Source: Candidatus Aminicenantota bacterium (lineage in GTDB: Bacteria > Acidobacteriota > UBA4820 > DSQY01). Taken from it: a stretch of DNA of 13,366 bases. The stretch covers positions 1 through 13,366 of the forward strand of contig DAHXMK010000117.1 of NCBI GenBank assembly GCA_027365515.1, written 5' to 3'. The position numbers and the translations under genes were made by a program. The notes below the pieces were generated by a model, which ran no database searches, was not told the origin of the DNA, and was given only the letters and a program-made list of their open reading frames with translations. Position 1 is the stretch's first letter. Each line of letters opens with the position of its first letter. Of the stretch, positions 1-7,227 are shown piece by piece.

Positions 1-252
1 GCAGAGAGGATGCAGGAGCAGGGCGCAAGCGTGGTGACCGAGCTTCAATCGGTCATCGCAACCGTCCTGTTGAGTCTTCGCGAAATGATCGAAAAGGGCC
101 TCGAACTTCACGCCCGCACCAAAGAAGAGAAGGCCGCCGCGATGCAGGCCATCGCGGGCGACGAAGCGCGCGCAACCGTCCTTCTCAACCGCGTCCGGAT
201 TCCGGACAAGCGCTGCTCCTGGCGAGCGGAGCGAGGCCAGGACCTGGAATGA
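1..252 (+). CDS. 3' end of an unrecognised gene (5' truncated by window edge)
   Basis: The frame is open from the first base and ends at TGA 250-252. The first ATG is at 10, but the purine-rich AGAGAGG touches it with no spacer, so I read this as the tail of a longer gene rather than a start. The visible 83 residues are mostly helix-forming (TELQSVIATVLLSLREMIEK, then a charged TKEEKAAAMQ stretch), and GC-rich third positions support coding up to about codon 65. The last 18 or so residues (RIPDKRCSWRAERG...) are encoded by two hairpins (193-207 and 217-242) and look less gene-like, so the native end may have been altered by a repeat. I recognise no family and assign no function. Confidence 0.5.
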   Translation, partial: AERMQEQGASVVTELQSVIATVLLSLREMIEKGLELHARTKEEKAAAMQAIAGDEARATVLLNRVRIPDKRCSWRAERGQDLE

Positions 253-300
253 CCGCGTAATAACTGGCGATGCGTCGCGCAAATCTTGCATCCTTTTGCT

Positions 301-358
301 ATTCACGAGTCACGGTTCACGAATCACTTTCTTTCCTTAGTGGCCTCCGCGCCTCCGT
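301..358. repeat. Short tandem-repeat-like intergenic element
   Basis: Two 13-base units (301-313 and 315-327) match at 11 of 13 positions, with core TTCACGA. After a T-rich spacer, GCCTCCGC (343-350) is followed directly by GCCTCCGT (351-358). The region is not coding in any convincing way. I recall similar short degenerate words (CACGGAGGC-like and TTCACGAATCAC-like) scattered between genes in various environmental bacterial genomes, but that is memory and not a search result. It lies between the truncated gene and the sat terminator. Confidence 0.4.
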
Positions 359-441
359 GGTGAGACTTCTTTTCGCGTAGCGGCGGCGCCCATCGGCCTT
401 GCGCTTGGCGCTTTGTTTTCTTTCCTCTTCGGCTTAATAAG

Positions 442-466
442 AAAGGGGCCCGAACCGGGCCCCTTT
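442..466 (-). terminator. Terminator of sat (likely bidirectional)
   Basis: A perfect 11-bp inverted repeat (442-452 with 456-466, AAAGGGGCCCG arms, three-base loop) lies 21 bases past the sat stop. On the minus strand the stem ends in TTT and is followed by CTTATT. On the plus strand it is followed by TCTTAT, so it could also stop plus-strand transcripts from the left. Confidence 0.85.
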
Positions 467-487
467 TCTTATCGCCTGACAAAGACG

Positions 488-1756
488 TTATTTCTTCTTG
501 ACGTCTCCGGTGGCGGCGCCGTGGAGCTTGACTTCCACCTTGTTCTCCAGGTGGTCGTAGTACTCCTTCAGCACGGCGATGACCTCCGGCTTCGAAAACT
601 CCTTCGGCACCGGCTTACCTTCGCTCATGAGCTTGCGAAGCAGCGTCCCCGAGAGAAGCAGCCTCGCGCCGCCCTTGTAGTTGCCCTCGTCGTCAATGAC
701 GGCCTTGCTCTCGTGCGGGCAGGTCTTCATGGAGGCCATGGCGCCGCACTCGTAGCAGTAGAAGGTCCAGTCCATGCACAAAGGCTTGAGCTGGAGAGCG
801 TCCGGGGGAATCTCGAGGAATATCTTCTGCGCGTCGAAAGGCCCGTAGTAGTCACCGACACCGGCGTGGTCGCGGCCCACGATGAGGTGCGAGCAGCCGT
901 AGTTCTGGCGGAAGACGGCGTGGAGGAGAGCTTCGCGCGGGCCGGCGTAGCGCATGTCCAGCGGGTAGCCGGCCATGGCGACGCGCTCCTTGCGGAAGTA
1001 CTTGTTGACCAGCGCGTCAATAGCCTTGACGCGGACGTCGGCCGGTATGTCGCCGGGCTTCAGCTTGCCGACGAGCTGGTGGATGTAAACGCCGTCGCAG
1101 ACTTCGATCGCGATCCAGGCCAGATAGGCGTGGGAGCCGTGCATGGGGTTGCGAAGCTGCAGAGCGGCGACGGTGTTCCAGCCGCGCTCCTCGAACATTT
1201 TGCGCGACTCGGCCGGGCGCTGGTAGAGCCCCTTGAACTGCTCGGGGAAATAGGATTCCGAGAGGACTTTCACCGGGCCGGCGAGGTTGACGTCGGCCTG
1301 CTCCATGACCATCTTCACGCCCGGGTGGGCCATGTCGGTGGTCTTGTAAACCTGCTGGCATTCGTGGTTCTTGTCAATGGCGTACTTTTCGGTCACCTTC
1401 ATGGTCGCCATCAGCGTGCTGGTCTCGGTGTCCCATAGAGCGACTTCCTCGCCTATCTTGATCGAGTCGGCGAGCTGCTTCGTGGCGGACAGCGTGATCG
1501 GGATGGGCCAGAAGAGGCCGTTCTTCGACGGCATCTTGTACTCGTCGCACACGCCCTTCCAGTCGGCGTAGCCCATGAAGCCGTCGAGCGGCGTGAAGCC
1601 GCCGATGCCCATCATGATGAGGTCGCCGGTTTCACGGCTGGTGATCGGGACCTTTTTCAGGCCTTGCGCCTTCTTGATCTCGTCATCCTTTGCTTTGCCC
1701 TCGAGCAGAAGGCATTTCAACTCTTTGCTTCCATGTGGCGGTACAAGCTTGCTCAT
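488..1756 (-). CDS. sat: Sulfate adenylyltransferase (ATP sulfurylase)
   Basis: This 422-residue enzyme makes adenosine 5'-phosphosulfate and pyrophosphate from ATP and sulfate, the first step of sulfate activation, and is reversible in sulfur oxidisers. The sequence shows the ATP-sulfurylase nucleotide-binding motif QLRNPMHGSH (200-209), GRDHAGVGD (294-302) and SGTLLR (369-374). A Cys/His cluster, C334-x2-C337-x8-C346-x-H348, resembles the zinc-binding segment of bacterial and archaeal dissimilatory-type Sat. The N-terminal PUA-like part runs from about 1 to 170 and the catalytic part from about 180 to 400; length is normal for the family. I chose ATG 1754-1756 because AGGAGG (1763-1768) sits 6 nt upstream. 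An in-frame ATG at 1888 would add 44 residues lacking family similarity. The gene stands alone: no aprAB, dsr, cys or APS-kinase gene is visible, so assimilatory and dissimilatory roles cannot be separated. Confidence 0.97.
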   Translation of the reverse strand: MSKLVPPHGSKELKCLLLEGKAKDDEIKKAQGLKKVPITSRETGDLIMMGIGGFTPLDGFMGYADWKGVCDEYKMPSKNGLFWPIPITLSATKQLADSIKIGEEVALWDTETSTLMATMKVTEKYAIDKNHECQQVYKTTDMAHPGVKMVMEQADVNLAGPVKVLSESYFPEQFKGLYQRPAESRKMFEERGWNTVAALQLRNPMHGSHAYLAWIAIEVCDGVYIHQLVGKLKPGDIPADVRVKAIDALVNKYFRKERVAMAGYPLDMRYAGPREALLHAVFRQNYGCSHLIVGRDHAGVGDYYGPFDAQKIFLEIPPDALQLKPLCMDWTFYCYECGAMASMKTCPHESKAVIDDEGNYKGGARLLLSGTLLRKLMSEGKPVPKEFSKPEVIAVLKEYYDHLENKVEVKLHGAATGDVKKK

Positions 1757-1800
1757 CTTCGTCCTCCTCTTCTGAATCTCCGGGTTTGGTTTAGGCGTGC

Positions 1801-1831
1801 TTGTTACGTGTAAAGCCCCCCTTGATTCAAG
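1801..1831 (-). promoter_or_regulatory. Candidate sat promoter with overlapping palindrome
   Basis: On the minus strand a -35-like TTGAAT (1825-1830) and a -10-like TAACAA (1801-1806) are separated by 18 bases, placing a start about 38 nt before the sat ATG. A perfect 5+1+5 dyad, CTTGA-T-TCAAG (1821-1831), overlaps the -35 and could be an operator. Both hexamers are imperfect, so this is a prediction. Confidence 0.35.
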
Positions 1832-1897
1832 GTGCCATCGCAACTTTGAAAATCCGACGGCCTCCCTGATGGCTCTAAGATATATCAAGGAGGAGAG

Positions 1898-1987
1898 ATG
1901 GTCAACTGGGCCATTGCCGCCGCGCCATTTTCATATCAGGTTATGGGGCACTTCACCCAGTTGCTACTCCATTTCCAAGGCGATTGA
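1898..1987 (+). CDS. Possible 29-residue small protein
   Basis: ATG 1898 follows a textbook Shine-Dalgarno, AAGGAGGAGAG (1887-1897), and the frame runs 29 codons to TGA at 1985-1987. The peptide (MVNWAIAAAPFSYQVMGHFT and a short LLLHF tail) is mildly hydrophobic, but too short and polar at the end to be an obvious membrane protein. No clear promoter was found immediately upstream. The ribosome site is the only strong evidence, and such matches occur by chance in purine-rich DNA. Confidence 0.25.
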   Translation: MVNWAIAAAPFSYQVMGHFTQLLLHFQGD

Positions 1988-2101
1988 TTCCTCCAGCTTC
2001 ATATTCAGGCCATGGAGCATGCTCAGAAGTGAATGAAGCGGCCACTTCCACAGGGCTGTCCGCTTGCTCGCCGCTTCCAATTGCAGGCCCGGTCGAGCCA
2101 C

Positions 2102-2130
2102 TTGACACGGCAAATAGCGGGTCATATAGT
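2102..2130 (+). promoter_or_regulatory. Sigma70-type promoter of the secreted-protein/peptide operon
   Basis: A perfect -35 TTGACA (2102-2107), an ideal 17-base spacer and a -10 TATAGT (2125-2130, five of six consensus bases) form the strongest plus-strand promoter in the window. Transcription would begin near 2137, leaving an untranslated leader of about 160 nt before the ATG at 2298. Confidence 0.75.
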
Positions 2131-2136
2131 TCGCAG

Positions 2137-2297
2137 TCAGAGATTCGCTTGGGCCCGGGCTGGAGCGTCCCGGGCGGAAAGGGGGCGACCCAAACGCCGA
2201 TCAGCGATCAGGGAAATCGCTAAAGCCTCGCCTTGCCAGCGGGCTTTCGTCAATAGGACCACCGGGAGAAGTGCTAGGTTTCTAGAAGGGAGGGAAC
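2137..2297 (+). promoter_or_regulatory. Long structured 5' leader of the secreted-protein operon
   Basis: The predicted leader can fold into successive stems: GCCCGGG/CCCGGGC (2153-2159 with 2169-2175), optionally enclosed by 2146-2153 pairing with 2189-2196; AGCGAT/ATCGCT (2203-2208 with 2216-2221); AAAGCC plus CGC pairing with GCG plus GGCTTT (2222-2231 with 2239-2247, nine pairs, one bulge); and CTAG/CTAG (2274-2277 with 2282-2285) just before the ribosome site GGGAGGG (2288-2294). The length and density of stems suggest post-transcriptional control. I could not match it to a known riboswitch; a cyclic-di-GMP class I aptamer was considered, but its conserved core words are absent. Confidence 0.4.
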
Positions 2298-5200
2298 ATG
2301 CGGTACCGTAGAACCGTCGGGAAAAGTGTATGTGTGGCCGTTTTTCTACTCCTTTTGCTGGCCGTCGCATCAATGCCGGCGCAGGCTTCCGGGCCGGGCG
2401 GCCCGGCCCAAGGCGGCAAAGAGGTCAAGGCGGAGGTTGTGTATCCCTGTACCGTGCAGCTCTCGCCCCCGTTCAAGACCCTGCCCATCAGCACCGACAA
2501 GGTCGCGATCGGCCGCGAGCGCGAGATCAACAACCCGCGCATCCCGAAGGCTTCATCTTCGCAGCCCAATTTCTCGCCGCAGACCGATCCGGTGATCCAA
2601 TATTCTCCCGGCATTGACGCCATGCCAGGAACGCTGGCCTCCTTCGCCGGAATAACTAATTTAGACGGCGTCGCTCCGCCCGATACGGAAGGCGACATCG
2701 GTCCCAACTACTACGTGCAATGGGTCAACCTTCACCTTGCGGCGTGGCAGATTGACCGCTCCACGACCCCGTACACGGCAACGAACGTGCTTGGGCCGAT
2801 AGCGGGAAACACCATCTGGGCATCCCTGGGCGGCCCATGCGCGACAAACAATAACGGGGATCCGATCGTCCTATGGGACAGGTTCAGGAACCGCTGGGTC
2901 ATCAGCCAATTTGCCTTGCCATCCCCTTATTACACCGCCATAGCCGTTTCGCAGACGGCGGACCCGACGGGCTCCTGGTGGCTCTACTGCTTCCAGTATG
3001 ACTCCACGAACATGAACGATTACCCGAAGTTCGGCGTCTGGCCGGACGGGTACTACATGACGGTCAACCAGTTCGCCAACGCCTCGACTTGGGCGGGCGC
3101 CGGGCTTTGCGTATTCGAAGCCGACAAAATGATCAACGGAGACGCCTCCGCCCGGATGCTGAAGTTCGACCTGGGCGCGGTCAATTCCAACTACGGGGGC
3201 ATGCAGCCCGCCCATTTCGAGGGCATGAGCAATCCTCCGGCGGGATCACCCTGCTACTTTCTGGAAGTTGATGACGGGACCTGGATACCGGGGTATTCGA
3301 ACGACGCCCTGAGGCTTTGGAAGGCATCGGTGAACTGGACTGCCGGCACTTTCACAGTTGGCATCTCGGGCGAGCCAGACCTTATTCTCGACACCGCAAG
3401 CTGGGACGTCCTCTGCAGCGGCTCAAGGGACTGCATCCCTCAGCCCGGAACGACCCAGCATCTCTACGCAATCGGCGACCGGCTGATGTACAGGCTCCAG
3501 TACCGGAACTTCGGAAGCTACGAGTCCATGGTGGTCAACCACACCGTTGACGCCGGAAGCGGGCGCGCTGGGGTTAGATGGTACGAGCTTAGAAACGATT
3601 CAAGCCACACCGACTGGTACATATACCAACAGGGCACGTTCGCCCCGTCGGACACCTACAACAGGTGGATGGGCAGCGCCGCGCAGGACCATTCCGGAAA
3701 CCTGGCGATAGGATACAGCGTCAGCGACGGCACCAGCATGTATCCTTCTATTTTCTACGCCGGCAGGCTGGCGAGCGATCCGGCGGGTGAACTGACTCAG
3801 GGCGAAGCTCAGATGTACCTCGGCGCGGCGGCCCAAACCGGCGTCAACCGCTGGGGCGACTATTCTTCCCTGAGCGTTGACCCGGCCGACGATTGCGCTT
3901 TCTGGTACACGCAGGAGTACTCCACCGGAGGATGGAACTGGGCCACGCGCGTCGGCGCATTCAAATACGGTTCCTGTTCCGTCGGCCCAACGGGAACGCT
4001 TTCCGGAACCGTGCGCGATTCCGGATCGAGCCCGATTGCCGGAGCGACGGTCCTTTGCAACAACGGCACGGTCAACGTCAGCACCAATACCGCGTTGGAC
4101 GGAACCTACAGTTTCACGCTGCCCGTCACCCCGCCCACCTATTCGGTGACCGCGTCCAAGTACGGCTACCTGCCTTCAACGACTACGGGCGTAGCAATTA
4201 CCGACGGCGGAACCACCGTGCAGAACTTCACCCTCTCCTCGGCGCCTTCGCACGCGGTTTCAGGAGTGGTACATGACTCAGCCGCCGGATGGCCGCTATA
4301 TGCTCAGATAGCGATAAGCGGAAGCGGATACCCAGGCAGCACGATTTGGACGAATCCCGTAACGGGCTACTACAACGTGACGCTGGTGGATGGAATCACC
4401 TATTCGCTGGTCGTAACGGCATGGTTGCCTGGATACAGCGGCGGTTTGGCGAACGTGACTCCGAGCGGCGCCGACGTGACGCAGGACTTCGTGCTGGCCG
4501 CCAACGCGGCCTCGTGCAACGTGCCTGGCTACACCCAGAGCCTGACCACGCTAACTTCGGAAAACTTCGACTCCGTTACGGCGCCGGCGATTCCCGCCGG
4601 CTGGGCCGTCCTCGACGTTAGCGGCACCGCGGGCAACTGGGTCACGGCCACAACGACCCATTACCCTTCCGGGCAGCCTCCGCATTCCACGCCCAACCTC
4701 ATCTACTTCAACTCCTATACGGCTTCAAGCGGAAATTCGACCCTCCTGTACAAGACGAGCGGGGTTGACCTTACTTCCGCAAGCGGGCCTATAGTCACTT
4801 TCTGGATGTACCACGACACGGGATACAGCGGAAATGCAGACAACGTTCAGGTACAAGTATCTACGGACGGCGGCACTACGTGGCAGAACGTCGGAGCCGC
4901 GGTTAACAGATATGACGGCACGACGGGATGGAAAGAGCATACTATCGTCCTGAGCGGCTTCACCGGCGCGCTCAACGACGTCCGCATCGGCTTGCTGGGG
5001 ACGAGCGCATACGGCAATGACGTTCACATTGACGATTTCTCGGTAGTCAACGCGGTGTGCTCCGCGCCTGCCGCGGGCGGCCTGATAGTCGGGAACGTTT
5101 ACGACGCGAACACTGGAGGGCCGGCAACGGGAGCGCTCGTTTCCAATGCCACTACCGGCGGCTCGGTGACGACGGTCGCCACTTCGGACCCGAACGTGGA

Positions 5201-7217
5201 TGATTCTTTCTATTGCCTCTATGGCAACGACGGGGCCAACGCTGTTACCGCGTCAAAGACCGGCTATGGATCAAGCCTCCAAAATCCAGTGGTCCCCCAC
5301 TATGGTGCAGTCCTCCAGAACTTCAATCTGGCCGCCGGCCATTTGCAGGCAAGCCTCGCCTCCATGAGCGCCGAAATGCTGCCTGCCCAAACGACCACGC
5401 AGACGCTTACCATCACCAACACGGGCGGAGCGCCGGCGACATTCACGTTGCAAGAACTGAACATGGCGCTCACGGCCAAGCCGGCCCAATTGGGCAGTGT
5501 CAAAGCTTCGATGATGACGATGCGCAAGCAGGCCGCCAAGCTCGAAAAGGCGAAGGCCGAGACATCCATAGGGCGCGCCCCATCCGTTCCGAAGCTCCTG
5601 CAACCGCCGGCGCCGAACGATTTGGCCGCGCCACTCCCGCTCAACCCGGGCCCGCCCGCTTACGCATGCGACATTTACCCCGGCTCGAACCTGGTCTATT
5701 TCCCCGACGTGGCTATTCCAGGGACCTGGACGGACCTGGGCAGCTACGGCAGCAGCTACAGCTTCTTCGGCGGAGACTTCCTCAACGGCGATTTCAGCAA
5801 ACTGTACGCTATTGACTACGCCGGGAACCAGCTCTGCACGATAGACACCGCCACCCACGCGGTGACCGTCATAGGGCCATCCACGCCCCTGTCCGGCGAG
5901 TCATGGACCGGGCTCACGGCATCCAGTGACGGCACTCTCTACGCTTCCTCCACTAACGTCACCAGGTCAACTCTCTACACCGTCAATCCAGCCACCGGCA
6001 CCGCGACGCAGGTCGGCCAGATCACGAACGGGGCCGGCATAATAGACATAGCCATCAACTCCGCGGACCAAATGTACGGCGTGGACATAGTCTCGGACAA
6101 CTTGATCAGCATTGACCCAGCGACCGGCGCCGGGACGGTAGTCGGCGCGCTCGGAGCCAACGCCAATTATGCTCAGGGGCTCGGGTTCGATGACTTGACC
6201 AACACCTTGTACTGGGCGGCCTACACGACCCAGGGCGAGCTTCGCACTATTGATACCACGACGGGAGCAAGCACTTTGGTCGGCGCGTTCCCAGGCGGCG
6301 CCGAAGTTGACGCGCTGGGAATCGCCACCTTCGTTTCGCCGGACGTGCCCTGGCTCTCCGAGGCCCCGGTCACAAGCACATTGGCTGCTGGCGCCCATGT
6401 GGACATCGCGGTGACTTACGATTCCACGGGACTCGCCGCGGGAACCTACCACGCCCAACTGAAGTTCGCGAACGACACGCCATACACCGTTGCTAACGTG
6501 CCGGTCACGCTCACCGTCCTCCCCTCTCTTGCCGTGACCACTTCAGCCAATGTCATCACCGGCCCGGCGCCACTCCTCACTTCTTTTACGAGCAATGTCG
6601 CGAACGGGACCAGTCCATACACGTACGACTGGAACTTCGGCGACGGAACTCCCCACTCAAATGCCACAAATCCGAGCCACAGGTTCACGGCCCCAGGAAC
6701 TTATCCCGTCACGTTGCAGGTCTATGATTCCGGAAGCCCCTCTCACGTTCCACCGCTTCCGGTCCAAAACGCTTCGGACACGCACCTGTCAGTCGTGGTT
6801 ACAGCGGGGCTGGTTGACCGGATTCCTTACAGCGTGACGCCGACCAAGATGACTACGGCCAGCCACGGAACCGACGCGACGGTGACCTGGGACGCCACCA
6901 ACTGCCCGTCGGCGAACTACCATATCATTTACGGCATGGGCAGCGGCTTGGCGGCGTGGAACATTTCTGGCGGGAAGTGCGCCATCGGCTACAGCGGCTC
7001 TTACGCCTGGAACTCCATCCCCGACCCGAGCGCAGACTCGTCCCATTTCCTCTGGTTCCTGGTTGTCGGTGACGACAGCTCCGCCACGGAAGGCTCATGG
7101 GGCAAAACATCGGCCGGGACTGAACGCGGTGGGGCGTCCGCATCCAATCAGTGCGGATGCGCCACCAAAGTAACGGCGACGACGTGCGGAACCACTCCCA
7201 ACGTCGCGCAGCAATAA
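2298..7217 (+). CDS. Giant secreted multidomain beta-propeller/PKD protein
   Basis: A 1639-residue exported protein. Residues 1-30 form a signal peptide (basic MRYRR, a hydrophobic VFLLLLLAVA core, AQA-type cleavage site). Residues about 111-560 look like a sialidase/BNR-type beta-propeller. Two carboxypeptidase-regulatory-like Ig domains follow (564-650 and 652-740), then a choice-of-anchor J/MAM-like jelly roll (740-918), a third regulatory-like domain (928-1011), the first strands of a BACON-like Ig domain (1015-1055), a Lys/Ala/Met-rich linker (1058-1115), a second propeller-like repeat region (1121-1345; repeats such as LYTVNPATGTATQVG), the rest of the Ig domain (1346-1410), a PKD domain (1411-1502; WNFGDG) and a C-terminal module (1505-1639) ending in a Cys-rich tail. 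No protease or glycosidase catalytic motif is visible, so an adhesive, structural or ligand-binding surface role is inferred. GGGAGGG (2288-2294) precedes the ATG. It is the first gene of a two-gene unit with the peptide at 7228. Confidence 0.9.
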   Translation: MRYRRTVGKSVCVAVFLLLLLAVASMPAQASGPGGPAQGGKEVKAEVVYPCTVQLSPPFKTLPISTDKVAIGREREINNPRIPKASSSQPNFSPQTDPVIQYSPGIDAMPGTLASFAGITNLDGVAPPDTEGDIGPNYYVQWVNLHLAAWQIDRSTTPYTATNVLGPIAGNTIWASLGGPCATNNNGDPIVLWDRFRNRWVISQFALPSPYYTAIAVSQTADPTGSWWLYCFQYDSTNMNDYPKFGVWPDGYYMTVNQFANASTWAGAGLCVFEADKMINGDASARMLKFDLGAVNSNYGGMQPAHFEGMSNPPAGSPCYFLEVDDGTWIPGYSNDALRLWKASVNWTAGTFTVGISGEPDLILDTASWDVLCSGSRDCIPQPGTTQHLYAIGDRLMYRLQYRNFGSYESMVVNHTVDAGSGRAGVRWYELRNDSSHTDWYIYQQGTFAPSDTYNRWMGSAAQDHSGNLAIGYSVSDGTSMYPSIFYAGRLASDPAGELTQGEAQMYLGAAAQTGVNRWGDYSSLSVDPADDCAFWYTQEYSTGGWNWATRVGAFKYGSCSVGPTGTLSGTVRDSGSSPIAGATVLCNNGTVNVSTNTALDGTYSFTLPVTPPTYSVTASKYGYLPSTTTGVAITDGGTTVQNFTLSSAPSHAVSGVVHDSAAGWPLYAQIAISGSGYPGSTIWTNPVTGYYNVTLVDGITYSLVVTAWLPGYSGGLANVTPSGADVTQDFVLAANAASCNVPGYTQSLTTLTSENFDSVTAPAIPAGWAVLDVSGTAGNWVTATTTHYPSGQPPHSTPNLIYFNSYTASSGNSTLLYKTSGVDLTSASGPIVTFWMYHDTGYSGNADNVQVQVSTDGGTTWQNVGAAVNRYDGTTGWKEHTIVLSGFTGALNDVRIGLLGTSAYGNDVHIDDFSVVNAVCSAPAAGGLIVGNVYDANTGGPATGALVSNATTGGSVTTVATSDPNVDDSFYCLYGNDGANAVTASKTGYGSSLQNPVVPHYGAVLQNFNLAAGHLQASLASMSAEMLPAQTTTQTLTITNTGGAPATFTLQELNMALTAKPAQLGSVKASMMTMRKQAAKLEKAKAETSIGRAPSVPKLLQPPAPNDLAAPLPLNPGPPAYACDIYPGSNLVYFPDVAIPGTWTDLGSYGSSYSFFGGDFLNGDFSKLYAIDYAGNQLCTIDTATHAVTVIGPSTPLSGESWTGLTASSDGTLYASSTNVTRSTLYTVNPATGTATQVGQITNGAGIIDIAINSADQMYGVDIVSDNLISIDPATGAGTVVGALGANANYAQGLGFDDLTNTLYWAAYTTQGELRTIDTTTGASTLVGAFPGGAEVDALGIATFVSPDVPWLSEAPVTSTLAAGAHVDIAVTYDSTGLAAGTYHAQLKFANDTPYTVANVPVTLTVLPSLAVTTSANVITGPAPLLTSFTSNVANGTSPYTYDWNFGDGTPHSNATNPSHRFTAPGTYPVTLQVYDSGSPSHVPPLPVQNASDTHLSVVVTAGLVDRIPYSVTPTKMTTASHGTDATVTWDATNCPSANYHIIYGMGSGLAAWNISGGKCAIGYSGSYAWNSIPDPSADSSHFLWFLVVGDDSSATEGSWGKTSAGTERGGASASNQCGCATKVTATTCGTTPNVAQQ

Positions 7218-7227
7218 GGAGGATGTC

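Larger units (their letters stand above)
1757..2297. other. Divergent intergenic region between sat and the secreted-protein operon
   Basis: This 541-base stretch holds the candidate sat promoter (1801-1831), a very short open frame with a strong ribosome site (1898-1987), a near-consensus plus-strand promoter (2102-2130) and a leader rich in stem-loops. Other open frames here of 78-92 codons overlap one another, lack ribosome sites and show no recognisable family, so I treat the rest as non-coding. I saw nothing further in 1988-2100. Confidence 0.6.

Noticed and set aside
413..1438. A 341-codon plus-strand open frame opposite sat
   Set aside because: It lies almost entirely antisense to a well-supported enzyme gene, has no ribosome site or recognisable domain, and its Val/Leu/Ala/Arg-rich composition is the usual shadow of GC-rich coding DNA.
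1757..1888. 44-residue N-terminal extension of sat
   Set aside because: The extension lacks family similarity, whereas ATG 1756 has AGGAGG at ideal spacing and the family start.
2137..2297. Cyclic-di-GMP class I (GEMM) riboswitch
   Set aside because: The AAAGCC word and paired hairpins are suggestive, but the conserved core stretches and tetraloop/receptor could not be aligned. Kept only as an unassigned structured leader.
5213..5858. Open frames of 195-200 codons on both strands within the giant protein gene
   Set aside because: They are out-of-frame shadows with no ribosome sites, while the main frame carries continuous recognisable domains.
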